Origin: an uncultured Flavobacteriales bacterium
GTDB taxonomy: Bacteria; Bacteroidota; Bacteroidia; Flavobacteriales_D; Crocinitomicaceae
Length of the DNA: 64,000 nucleotides
Assembly: GCA_905480145.1 (NCBI GenBank)
Contig: CAJQPA010000001.1
Coordinates: forward strand, 57,053 to 121,052
Direction: 5' to 3'
The translations under genes were made by a program, and so were the position numbers. The notes below the pieces were generated by a model. The model worked only from the letters and a program-made list of their open reading frames with translations. It searched no databases and was not told the origin of the DNA. Every line of letters starts with the position of its first letter. The first letter of the stretch is position 1. Shown here piece after piece: positions 55,880 to 64,000 of this stretch.

Positions 55880-57799
55880 CTAAGCAAATTCGCTTAATTC
55901 TAGCCAGCGGTCGCTTTTCGATTCCAATTCATCCATTACGATTGATAAACGCTTTCCTCCATTCATCAAATCATCATTGGAAGAATCAGGGTTGGAAAGA
56001 ATTTCAGAAAGCTTGATTTTCTCTTCTTCTAACTTTTCCATTTCTTTTTCAAGATCATCAAATTCAGCTTTTTCTTTATAAGAAAGCTTGACTTTTTTCT
56101 GTTCTACTTTTTCTTCTTTGGAAGAATTTCCATCATCAAGTGTTGATACCTTAATTTTCTCTTCTGATTTCGCTACAGTTTTATTTGCCTTAGCAGATTG
56201 CTGTAGATGCTTACGATAGCTTGTGTAATTACCTAATAAGTCTTTGATTTCCCCTTCCCCTTCAAAAACAAAAAGGTGATCCACCATCTTATCCATGAAA
56301 TATCTATCGTGCGAAACAACAATTAAACAACCTTGAAAACTTCTCAAATATTCTTCTAATACTCCCATTACGAAAATATCAAGATCATTGGTAGGCTCAT
56401 CAAGAATTAAAAAGTTGGGATTCTTCATTAGAATCGTCATCAGTTTTAAACGTCTCTTCTCTCCTCCGCTCAGTTTATGCACAAAATTGTAATGCATGTT
56501 TCTTGGAAAAAGAAATTTTTCTAAAAATTGCGGTGCTGACATTTGCCTTCCTTTTTCTAAAGGAATAAATTCAGCAATATCGCGAATGACATCAATTACT
56601 TTTTGATTAGGGTCTTCTGTTTTTAATAAAGCTTGACTATAATACCCAAAAACAACAGTATCTCCCGTTACTATTTTTCCCTTGTCAACATTCTCAAGTC
56701 CCATGATCATATTCAAGAAAGTTGATTTCCCAACACCATTCTTCCCGACAATACCTAAACGCTCATTTCTTTTAAAAGTATAAGTCAGATTATTTAAAAT
56801 TTTTAAATCTCCATAAGCTTTTCCTACACCATGCATTTCTAAAATCTTGGTTCCTAAACGAGCCATTTTGACAGGGATTTCCATTTCATCCTTGTCAATT
56901 CTCTGCTTAGCAACGGCTTTCGTATCATGAAATGCCTCAATTCTTGCTTTTTGCTTTACCCCTCTCGCTTTTGGCTGGCGACGCATCCACTCTAACTCTT
57001 TCTTAAATTGGTTTTGAGCTTTGCCAACTGTCGTTTCTAGACTTGCTTGCCGTTCCGCTTTCTTCTCAAGGTAATATGAAAAATTCCCTTTGTATTTATA
57101 TATCGTTTGATCATCTAATTCTAGGATGTTATCACAAACAACTTCTAAGAAATATCTATCGTGAGTCACCATTAAAATCGTCGAATTTGACTTTTGAAGA
57201 TATTCCTCTAGCCATTCGATCATATCCAAATCCAAATGATTGGTAGGCTCATCAAGAATCAAAAAGTCTGCATCTGCAACTAGCACTTTAGCTAACGCGA
57301 CGCGTTTTTGCTGTCCACCCGATAGAGTCCCTACTAGCTTATCAGTATCTTCTAGTTTAAGCACTGACAAAATCTGGTTGACTCTTGCTTCAATATCCCA
57401 TGCATTTAGCTCTGTAATGGCTTCAAAAGAATTCATAATCAAATTCTCATCATTTATGCGCATTGCATAATTATAAGCCTTAACAGCCTTCAATTCAGGA
57501 AGATCATGCGAAAACACCTCTTCTAAAATAGTATTGGTATCACTAAGTTTCTCATTCTGTTGCATAAATGCAATGCGAATGTCTTTACGGAAAACAATTC
57601 TACCACTATCGATTTGCTCTGCTTCTGTCGTTATTATGGAAGACTCTCCATACAGACAGCGCAGCAAAGTCGTTTTACCTGCTCCATTTTTTGCAACAAT
57701 GGCTACTTTTTGACCTTGGTCAATACCAAATGTTAAGTCTTTAAAAATAATTCTATCACCAAACGATTTCGTCAGGTTTTCAATGGATAAGTAATTCAT
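55880..57799 (-). CDS. ABC-F family ATPase (Uup-like)
   Basis: 639 residues, two ABC domains with no membrane part. First: Walker A AKNGAGKTT, signature LSGGQQKR, Walker B FLILDEPTNHLD. Second: GKNGVGKST, LSGGEKRR, FLILDEPTNDLD. The inter-domain linker carries an arginine/lysine-rich stretch, and the C-terminus (about 560-639) is a charged coiled coil as in Uup. ABC-F proteins act on the ribosome (translation quality control, antibiotic protection). It starts three bases after the DUF4293 gene. Confidence 0.93.
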   Translation of the reverse strand: MNYLSIENLTKSFGDRIIFKDLTFGIDQGQKVAIVAKNGAGKTTLLRCLYGESSIITTEAEQIDSGRIVFRKDIRIAFMQQNEKLSDTNTILEEVFSHDLPELKAVKAYNYAMRINDENLIMNSFEAITELNAWDIEARVNQILSVLKLEDTDKLVGTLSGGQQKRVALAKVLVADADFLILDEPTNHLDLDMIEWLEEYLQKSNSTILMVTHDRYFLEVVCDNILELDDQTIYKYKGNFSYYLEKKAERQASLETTVGKAQNQFKKELEWMRRQPKARGVKQKARIEAFHDTKAVAKQRIDKDEMEIPVKMARLGTKILEMHGVGKAYGDLKILNNLTYTFKRNERLGIVGKNGVGKSTFLNMIMGLENVDKGKIVTGDTVVFGYYSQALLKTEDPNQKVIDVIRDIAEFIPLEKGRQMSAPQFLEKFLFPRNMHYNFVHKLSGGEKRRLKLMTILMKNPNFLILDEPTNDLDIFVMGVLEEYLRSFQGCLIVVSHDRYFMDKMVDHLFVFEGEGEIKDLLGNYTSYRKHLQQSAKANKTVAKSEEKIKVSTLDDGNSSKEEKVEQKKVKLSYKEKAEFDDLEKEMEKLEEEKIKLSEILSNPDSSNDDLMNGGKRLSIVMDELESKSDRWLELSEFA

Positions 57800-57802
57800 A
57801 TA

Positions 57803-58279
57803 TTAACGTAGTCTATCTAAAGAATCGATTAGTTGTTTATCTCTTTTAATACCTGTGTTAGCAAGAAAAGTAAATGGAAATCCAGCAATAAATAAGAATA
57901 ATCCCAATCCATTTTCTCTTACTTTAGTCTGAGCATCAATCAACTGATCACCATAAATACTCAATAGAATTACGACAATTAGCATTAAGAAATAAAGACC
58001 AAAAATCAAACGGCCTAGCTTAAACTGACGCTTTAAGTTTTTATAAGACATGATGCATAAAAAGCATAATAGTATAATTGCACCTGTTCCGAGGTAAAAA
58101 GGAAAATTTGAAGTCCCTAGAACAGCTTCGTTCTCTAAAGAGTATTCTGTAATACCGTATGTACTGAAAACGAACCGACTTGTATCACTTAAGAAACTGA
58201 ACAAATTACTTCCAAAAGTAACCAATGCAAGAAAAATTATGGCTAGTGATAAATACAATGTTTGTATGCGCTGAATCAT
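57803..58279 (-). CDS. DUF4293 membrane protein
   Basis: 158 residues from ATG 58279; the frame is open further upstream to 58447 but the family normally begins MIQRIQTLYL. Four membrane helices (about 8-28, 58-78, 92-112, 122-142). Characteristic of Bacteroidota; function unknown. Co-transcribed with the ABC-F gene. A TATCTTTG element on the minus strand (58308-58301) is a likely -7 site. Confidence 0.88.
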   Translation of the reverse strand: MIQRIQTLYLSLAIIFLALVTFGSNLFSFLSDTSRFVFSTYGITEYSLENEAVLGTSNFPFYLGTGAIILLCFLCIMSYKNLKRQFKLGRLIFGLYFLMLIVVILLSIYGDQLIDAQTKVRENGLGLFLFIAGFPFTFLANTGIKRDKQLIDSLDRLR

Positions 58280-58426
58280 TTTGATATAATTTAATTTGGA
58301 CAAAGATAGTGGAATTAAGGGGAATACTCTAGCAAGATCATTTTCTAAAACAGATAAAATCAAAAGAAATAATAGTAAAATACTCTTAAATGATAGTATT
58401 ACTATTATATTTACGGCCAGGAATAG

Positions 58427-59095
58427 ATGAAAAGCCCAAAAGTACATATCGATGTTAGCAAGGAATTGTTTCTAAGAAACCCTGATTCTAGTGAGTTAGG
58501 AAAGAGAATAATTACAGGAAGTATCGATCTAATTAATGAACTTGGGTTTGAGTTATTTACGTTTAAAAAACTTGGGGAACGAATTGGTTCTCCTGAAAGT
58601 TCTATTTATAGGTACTTCGAGAATAAGAATGGCCTCTTGATATATCTAGTTGCCTGGTATTGGAGTTGGGTGGATTATAAATTGGCGTTTGCCATTACAA
58701 ACATAACGGCTCCGAAAGAAAAATTAAAAAGAGCTATTGATGTTTTGGTTCAGCCAGTTCTAGTTGATTATTCCATACTGCATGTCAACGAAACAATGTT
58801 GAGTGAAATTATAATTAAAGAATCGGTGAAGGCATACCATACAAAAGAAGTAGATGACCAAAACAAAAAAGGATGCTTTAGCCAGTATAAATATGTTGTT
58901 AAAAGAGTAAGTGATATTATCTTAGAGGTAAACCCTACATTTGAATACCCACACATGTTAGTTTCTACAATTATTGAAGGTGCGCATCAGCAGCGTTATT
59001 TTGCTGATCACTTGCCCGCTCTAACGAATGTTAAACAGAACCATGATGCCATAGGAGATTTTTATACCGAAATGATATTTAAAGTCTTAGCATAA
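58427..59095 (+). CDS. TetR-family transcriptional regulator
   Basis: 222 residues. Helix-turn-helix at about 28-75 ('RIITGSIDLINELGFELFTFKKLGERIGSPESSIYRYFENKNGLLIYL'), then a helical ligand domain. Divergent from DUF4293 and overlapping the next gene by one base (TAATG), so it probably regulates its own operon with the SulP transporter and carbonic anhydrase. Inducer unknown. Confidence 0.88.
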   Translation: MKSPKVHIDVSKELFLRNPDSSELGKRIITGSIDLINELGFELFTFKKLGERIGSPESSIYRYFENKNGLLIYLVAWYWSWVDYKLAFAITNITAPKEKLKRAIDVLVQPVLVDYSILHVNETMLSEIIIKESVKAYHTKEVDDQNKKGCFSQYKYVVKRVSDIILEVNPTFEYPHMLVSTIIEGAHQQRYFADHLPALTNVKQNHDAIGDFYTEMIFKVLA

Positions 59096-59442
59096 TGAAT
59101 TTCAATAACACACATAACGCTGCTCCTGAAAAGTACTCATTGTTGAATATATTTTCAATTCTTCTAATTATTGTTATTCTTTTTCAACCCATATATTCAA
59201 TAATTATTGAAACATTAGATAACCCTCAGGACATTACTTTAAATGACAAAGAACTAAGCGATTCTGAAGAAGACGACAATCAAGAAGATGAAAGAGAAGA
59301 GAAATTCGTTGAAGGATATTTTTTGGAAACATCGAATATTTCTATTGCAAGCCTGAGTTCATTCCGTCCATTATGTGATTTGGAATATTGGAAAGATTAT
59401 ATTGTTGGAATTACCACTCCACCTCCAGAATTTTCAAAATAG
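59095..59442 (+). CDS. Small single-helix membrane protein with acidic stretch
   Basis: 115 residues. One membrane helix at about 17-38, then a highly acidic run (about 46-70, mostly Asp/Glu), then a hydrophobic-aromatic tail ending GITTPPPEFSK. No signal cleavage site evident. No family recognised. Translationally coupled to the TetR gene by TAATG and followed by the SulP gene after 133 bases. Confidence 0.7.
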   Translation: MNFNNTHNAAPEKYSLLNIFSILLIIVILFQPIYSIIIETLDNPQDITLNDKELSDSEEDDNQEDEREEKFVEGYFLETSNISIASLSSFRPLCDLEYWKDYIVGITTPPPEFSK

Positions 59443-59575
59443 CAGTTCACGAAATTGAATGGCTGAAATCTTTTGGTTATGCAGTTTCAAACAAACATTA
59501 TCAATTTATTAAAACAATAAATGTGTTTTTAGCACATGAACTTCTATTAAGTTGTTCAATTAATTATCAAATAGT

Positions 59576-61168
59576 ATGGATACAAATAAAAATAATAATA
59601 ATTCTAATCCTTTTAAAAATTTCAAAAATGACATACCAGCGAGTATCGTTGTTTTTTTAGTTGCGCTTCCTTTATGTCTAGGAATTGCTATGGCGTCAGG
59701 GGCACCTCTTTTTGCCGGTCTAATTAGTGGGATTATAGGAGGCGTTGTCGTTGGAGCACTAAGTGGATCACCACTAGGGGTAAGTGGTCCAGCTGCAGGA
59801 TTAGCAGTAATTGTATTGAATGCCATTACTGATCTGGGAAGCTTCGAAATTTTCTTAGTCGCAGTTGTACTTGCGGGTATTATTCAGTTGATTATGGGAT
59901 TTGCCAAAGCAGGAATTATTGCCTACTACTTCCCTTCATCTGTTATTCACGGTATGCTCGCGGGAATTGGTATAATCATTTTCTTAAAGCAAATACCACA
60001 TGCCTTTGGATATGACAAAGACCCTGAAGGAGATTTTGAATTCAACCAGATAGATGGTCACAATACGTTTGGAGAGTTGGGATACATGTTGGATAACATA
60101 AGCCCTGGAGTAATTACGATATCAATAATTTCTCTGCTGGTATTAATTCTTTGGGAAACAAAATTATTCAAACGCCTAAAATTCACCAAACTAGTTCAAG
60201 CTCCCTTAGTCGTAGTAGTTCTTGGAGTGGTTTTAGGTTTGTTTTTCGACTCATCTAGTTCTCTTCAAATAAGTAATGAGCACATGGTAAATATTCCTAT
60301 TGCAGAAAGCTTTGCAGGTTTTTTTGAAAATTTTTCTTTTCCAGATTTTTCTGCATTAACTAACCCTGCTGTATATTCAACAGCCATAGTAATAGCCGTT
60401 GTAGCAAGTTTAGAAACACTTCTTTGTGTTGAAGCTTCAGATAAGCTAGATGATTTAAAGCGAATCACACCAACAAACAGAGAATTAAAAGCTCAAGGGA
60501 TTGGAAATGTAATTGCAGGACTAATTGGCGGTCTGCCTGTAACACAGGTAATTGTTCGAAGTTCAGCGAATCAACAATCAGGAGGTAAAACAAAGGCATC
60601 AACTGTAATACATGGATTATTGTTGCTTACAAGTATTATTGCGATTCCTGCCGTGTTAAATAAAATTCCTTTAGGTGTCCTTGCTGCTATACTTCTTGTG
60701 GTTGGGTATAAACTAGCAAAACCAGCATTATTCAAGAAAATGTATCAACAAGGGGCAGGACAATTTATTCCTTTTGTGGTAACTGTTGTGGGTATTGTAT
60801 TCACAGACTTACTAGTTGGAATAGCGCTAGGGCTTGTTGTGGCAATATTTATTATTTTAAGAAACAACTACAAGGTGCCTTACAAGAAGGAAAATTATAA
60901 CGGAACGGATAAATTAAAAATAATGCTATCTGAAGACGTCACATTTTTAAATAAAGCTTCAATTCTAAAAGCACTATCTGAAATCCCGGACAATACGGAA
61001 GTTATCATAGATGCTAGCTTCAATAAATTCATTCACTATGACGTGATTGAAATCATTGAAGATTTTCAAATAAGCGCAGTCAATCGAAAAATTAAGGTAG
61101 AGGTAAAAAACCTATCAAGAGATAAGGTTAACGAGCCAATACAACATTTTAAACTAACTAATAAATAA
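59576..61168 (+). CDS. SulP-family anion transporter, likely bicarbonate
   Basis: 530 residues. About 12-14 membrane segments with the SulP features 'PASIVVFLVALPLCLGIAMASGAP', 'GSPLGVSGPAAGL', 'GMLAGIGIIIFLKQIPHAFGYD' and 'GLPVTQVIVRSSANQQSGGKTKAS'. The C-terminus (about 440-530) is a STAS-like domain. A beta-carbonic anhydrase gene starts four bases later, which favours bicarbonate (BicA-like) over sulfate; substrate remains an inference. Confidence 0.92.
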   Translation: MDTNKNNNNSNPFKNFKNDIPASIVVFLVALPLCLGIAMASGAPLFAGLISGIIGGVVVGALSGSPLGVSGPAAGLAVIVLNAITDLGSFEIFLVAVVLAGIIQLIMGFAKAGIIAYYFPSSVIHGMLAGIGIIIFLKQIPHAFGYDKDPEGDFEFNQIDGHNTFGELGYMLDNISPGVITISIISLLVLILWETKLFKRLKFTKLVQAPLVVVVLGVVLGLFFDSSSSLQISNEHMVNIPIAESFAGFFENFSFPDFSALTNPAVYSTAIVIAVVASLETLLCVEASDKLDDLKRITPTNRELKAQGIGNVIAGLIGGLPVTQVIVRSSANQQSGGKTKASTVIHGLLLLTSIIAIPAVLNKIPLGVLAAILLVVGYKLAKPALFKKMYQQGAGQFIPFVVTVVGIVFTDLLVGIALGLVVAIFIILRNNYKVPYKKENYNGTDKLKIMLSEDVTFLNKASILKALSEIPDNTEVIIDASFNKFIHYDVIEIIEDFQISAVNRKIKVEVKNLSRDKVNEPIQHFKLTNK

Positions 61169-61172
61169 TATT

Positions 61173-61781
61173 ATGCATACTCAAACAAAAAAAACTCAAT
61201 CTGAAATCACTCCAATAAGTGCATTAGAATTACTGAAACAAGGAAACTTGAGATTTGAACAAAATATTAAATCACCAAGAGATTTAAAAGCACAAGTTAA
61301 TGAGACACAGGAAGGACAATTTCCGTTTGCAGCAATTTTAAGCTGCATCGATTCTAGAGTTCCAGCGGAGCTTGTATTTGATCAAGGAATTGGAGATGTT
61401 TTCAGTGCTCGTGTTGCAGGAAACATTGTCAATGAAGACATTCTCGGATCATTAGAATATTCTTGTAAGGTTGCTGGCTCAAAATTAATAGTTGTTTTAG
61501 GACATTCTAAATGTGGAGCCGTAACAGCTGCATGTAACAGTGTCGAACTGGGGAATATAACGTCATTGTTACAAAAAATAAATGTACCCAAAGAAATAAT
61601 CAGCAGTAATGAAATTGACCAAGAAAGTATAGAACTAGTTTCGAAGGAAAATGTCAAAGCGTCCGTTGAAAGAATAAGAAATGAAAGCCCTATTCTCAAT
61701 GAAATGGAAAAGAACCAAGAAATAAAAATAATCGGAGCCATGTATGATGTCTCGAAAGGTAAAGTTTCTTTTTATGAATAA
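61173..61781 (+). CDS. Beta-class carbonic anhydrase
   Basis: 202 residues. Zinc ligands Cys58, His111 and Cys114 and the Asp60/Arg62 dyad (ILSCIDSRVP; LGHSKCGAV) are all present. No signal peptide, so cytosolic. It interconverts CO2 and bicarbonate and is paired with the SulP gene four bases upstream. A hairpin follows at 61786. Confidence 0.95.
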   Translation: MHTQTKKTQSEITPISALELLKQGNLRFEQNIKSPRDLKAQVNETQEGQFPFAAILSCIDSRVPAELVFDQGIGDVFSARVAGNIVNEDILGSLEYSCKVAGSKLIVVLGHSKCGAVTAACNSVELGNITSLLQKINVPKEIISSNEIDQESIELVSKENVKASVERIRNESPILNEMEKNQEIKIIGAMYDVSKGKVSFYE

Positions 61782-61785
61782 TAAA

Positions 61786-61830
61786 AAATGCATCTGTCAA
61801 CATTAGTTTGGCAGATGCATTTCAGTTTTT
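61786..61830. terminator. Probable bidirectional terminator between carbonic anhydrase and prolyl oligopeptidase genes
   Basis: 15-bp stem with one G-U pair (61786-61800 with 61808-61822), 7-base loop, followed by CAG and a T-run; on the minus strand the preceding A-run gives a T-run. It serves two convergent genes. Confidence 0.8.
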
Positions 61831-61848
61831 ATCAAAAAGAATTGGACG

Positions 61849-63912
61849 CTACATCAATTTCATTTTTAAATAAGTGAACATCATTGCTTGGTTGAAAGCT
61901 GCTTGTTCGTTCGTTGAAGAAGCACCGTGACCACCCTCTATCGTTTCAAAATAATATAAAGGATGTTCTTGCTCTATCATTCTCGCTGCCATTTTACGAG
62001 CATGAGCAGGATGTACGCGATCATCTTTCGTTGAAGTAACAATCAAGACTTCTGGATAATCTGTTCCTTTATGCACGTTATGATAAGGAGAATATTTTTT
62101 GATAAACTCCCATTCTTCTGGAATATCTGGATTACCATACTCCCCCATCCAACTAGCTCCTGCCAACATTTTATTGAAACGCTTCATGTCTAAAAGTGGT
62201 GCGCCAATAATAACGGCATTGAAAAGATCAGGGCGTTGAGTTGCAACGACTCCAGCCATCAAACCGCCATTACTCCAACCAAAAGCTCCAAGATGTTTTG
62301 GAGAAGATATTTTACGTTCAATAACATCTTCACATACTGAATAAAAATCATCATAAGCATTTTGTCGATTTTCTTTCATTGCCGCCTGGTGCCATGAAGG
62401 GCCGAATTCTCCACCTCCACGAATATTTGCAACAACATAAACACCACCTTGCTCTAACCAACCAATACCTGTGCGAGTATCATACCCCGGTTTAACAGAA
62501 ACATTAAACCCTCCATAAGCGTAGACCAAAGTTGGGTTTGATCCATCAAGCTTTAAATCTTTTTTATGAATTATGAAGTATGGCACTGTCGTACCATCTT
62601 TTGAATTCACTTCATATTGATGCACCTCTAAATTATCTGCTTCGAATTTCTTTTTTCCTTGACGAACAACAATTGTATTCGCCCCATCTTTGCAGTAAAG
62701 AGTTGGCGGAGTTATGTAATTGCTGTATTGATAGAAGTACTCAGAATCTTCTCTATCTGAACTGATAATAGATATACGACCAAATTCTGGTGTTTCCACC
62801 TCACTCATTTCCCAGGTTCCTTTCGAAAAATTAAGCATATAAAGAACACTTTTAACATTTTGAATCGTATTCAATAAAACCCCTTCTTTTGTTACACTAA
62901 CTCCCTCAACGCTTGTTTTCGAATCTGGACGAAATGCTAAACTAACTTTCAATTCACCTTTACTCAATAATTCGTGATCTACTGCAACCAAATCTCCAGA
63001 CTTGAAGGTTACTTTGTTAACTTCCCAATCAGAATTTAAACGAACTAATGTCATTCCTTCATAGATATCTTGAAGTTCTGAATCCTTTGGTAGATCGAGA
63101 CGAATAAACTCTTCACCCTCTAGAGAATAGACATCATGTGAATAAAAAGAATAAGACTTCTGAAGAGTGATTTGACGTTTACCATTAACATATGAGCTTC
63201 CTGGCCATAGCCCCATAATATCTCCTTCTGCCTTCATAACCAATTCTGCATTCTCTAACTTTTGACCACGCTTCAAACGCTTCACAATTCTTGGATATCC
63301 CGAAGTTGTCATTGAGCCTTCTCCAAAATAACGAGCCACAAGTAGTTCATTTTCGTTCACCCACACGGCACCGCCTTTACTTGATGGTAGTTCAAAGCCG
63401 TCTTTCACAAATTCCTTTTTAGTTACATCAAATTCGCGCACAACATCTTCATCTGTTCCTCCATCAGAAAGTGAAATTAAACATCGCTCAAAACTAGGTT
63501 CCAACCAAGTAGCTCCATGGAACACCCATTTTGCATTATCTTTTTCAGAGAGTGCATCCAAATCAATTATTGTTTCCCATTTCGCTTCATTTTTCATGTA
63601 AAGATCTTTGGAAGTACGTCTCCAAATTCCTCTTACATGATTTTCATCTTTCCAGAAGTTGTAAACCATATCTTTGACCACACTTGGATAATCAATTTTT
63701 TCATCATCGTTCATTGATTTTAAAAAATTGTCTTTTAACGCGGTAAAACCTTCAGCAGATTCTACTGCTTTCTTTGTTTTAGCATTTTGATTTTGAACCC
63801 ATTCCATGGATTTTTCACTTTCAATTTCTTCTAACCAAAGATATGGGTCATCTTGAGCCAAGGAATGAAAACAAAGTAATAATGCAAGAAGTAATAATTG
63901 TGTTTTTTTCAT
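61849..63912 (-). CDS. Secreted prolyl oligopeptidase-family peptidase (S9A)
   Basis: 687 residues with a signal peptide (MKKTQLLLLALLLCFHSLAQ). N-terminal seven-bladed propeller (about 75-415), C-terminal alpha/beta-hydrolase. Triad: Ser547 in GWSNGGL, Asp630/631 in TKDDRVHP, His662 in EGGHGA. 'PTLVYAYGGFNVSV' and 'RGGGEFG' are POP family landmarks. It cleaves after proline in short peptides, in the periplasm. No clear consensus promoter in the 88 bases upstream. Confidence 0.95.
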   Translation of the reverse strand: MKKTQLLLLALLLCFHSLAQDDPYLWLEEIESEKSMEWVQNQNAKTKKAVESAEGFTALKDNFLKSMNDDEKIDYPSVVKDMVYNFWKDENHVRGIWRRTSKDLYMKNEAKWETIIDLDALSEKDNAKWVFHGATWLEPSFERCLISLSDGGTDEDVVREFDVTKKEFVKDGFELPSSKGGAVWVNENELLVARYFGEGSMTTSGYPRIVKRLKRGQKLENAELVMKAEGDIMGLWPGSSYVNGKRQITLQKSYSFYSHDVYSLEGEEFIRLDLPKDSELQDIYEGMTLVRLNSDWEVNKVTFKSGDLVAVDHELLSKGELKVSLAFRPDSKTSVEGVSVTKEGVLLNTIQNVKSVLYMLNFSKGTWEMSEVETPEFGRISIISSDREDSEYFYQYSNYITPPTLYCKDGANTIVVRQGKKKFEADNLEVHQYEVNSKDGTTVPYFIIHKKDLKLDGSNPTLVYAYGGFNVSVKPGYDTRTGIGWLEQGGVYVVANIRGGGEFGPSWHQAAMKENRQNAYDDFYSVCEDVIERKISSPKHLGAFGWSNGGLMAGVVATQRPDLFNAVIIGAPLLDMKRFNKMLAGASWMGEYGNPDIPEEWEFIKKYSPYHNVHKGTDYPEVLIVTSTKDDRVHPAHARKMAARMIEQEHPLYYFETIEGGHGASSTNEQAAFNQAMMFTYLKMKLM

Positions 63913-64000
63913 GTTTAAAAGTTATAAGTTTATTTTTTTTGCGAGTTTCGAAAGAAATATAATCTTCAATTAATTCTATATTCTACTTTCTTAAAAAAAA

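Noticed and set aside
58280..58447. Upstream extension of the DUF4293 frame
   Set aside because: It crosses the divergent promoter region and overlaps the TetR start; the family begins at MIQRIQTLYL.
61382..61741. 119-codon minus-strand frame within the carbonic anhydrase gene
   Set aside because: Lies opposite the zinc-site coding region, which is constrained; no independent start signal or family resemblance.

Overview
The window looks like chromosomal DNA of a Bacteroidota member, most likely order Flavobacteriales. The base composition is A+T-rich by eye. Shine-Dalgarno sequences are almost absent, and several promoters fit the Bacteroidota form TTG/TTTG, 17-23 nt, TAnnTTTG. Characteristic families are present: a C-terminal type IX secretion (T9SS) sorting domain, GldI-like FKBP lipoproteins, DUF3822, DUF4293, DUF4301, a DUF721/RecF pair and a DUF6913-like protein. 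I infer a relative of Crocinitomicaceae/Fluviicola, but that placement is a guess. I see no rRNA, tRNA, insertion sequence, prophage or CRISPR array.

Layout. Positions 1-7.4 kb (minus strand) form a tightly packed run: outer-membrane protein, prmC, ligA, DUF6913-like, dapA, nrnA-like, GldI-like FKBP, double FKBP. Many junctions overlap by one base (TAATG). Positions 7.4-11.4 kb hold a DMT transporter, a DUF58 protein, DUF4301 and a methyltransferase. Positions 11.4-16.7 kb (minus) hold ffh, an NhaC antiporter and an MMPL/RND protein, whose promoter region is shared with a divergent T9SS cargo protein. Positions 17.9-20.2 kb carry a large secreted protein I do not recognise. Positions 20.2-24.5 kb hold a RecD/Pif1-type helicase and, divergent from it, a membrane protein-DUF3822-rsmD-coaD operon. 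Positions 24.6-35.8 kb are a looser stretch of mostly single genes: thioredoxin-fold protein, nitroreductase, beta-barrel, S9 peptidase, SDR, two lipoproteins, GNAT, DUF3089 and DTW.

Positions 35.9-40 kb hold recF-dciA divergent from TPR-ribH-glmM. Positions 40-45.4 kb hold a DUF4139 protein between two strong terminators, then an ispH-adenylate cyclase-PduO operon. Positions 45.4-52.3 kb hold a small DUF2795 gene framed by a consensus promoter and terminator, then AcpH, MltF-miaA, an ABC exporter and a TlpA-type thioredoxin. Positions 52.4-58.3 kb hold an M1 peptidase, an ArsC-like protein, and DUF4293-ABC-F. Positions 58.4-61.8 kb hold a TetR, small acidic membrane protein, SulP transporter and beta-carbonic anhydrase group. 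A prolyl oligopeptidase closes the window.

Most of the window is housekeeping. I found no clear multi-gene defence or mobile system. The points most worth a second look are a pseudoreceiver-adenylate cyclase-HD protein co-transcribed with a long-form IspH; the TetR-SulP-carbonic anhydrase module with its small acidic membrane protein; a dyad operator candidate over the MMPL promoter; a 22-bp perfect palindrome at a stop codon; recurring promoters placed so close to start codons that leaderless mRNAs are expected; and the unrecognised 759-residue secreted protein.
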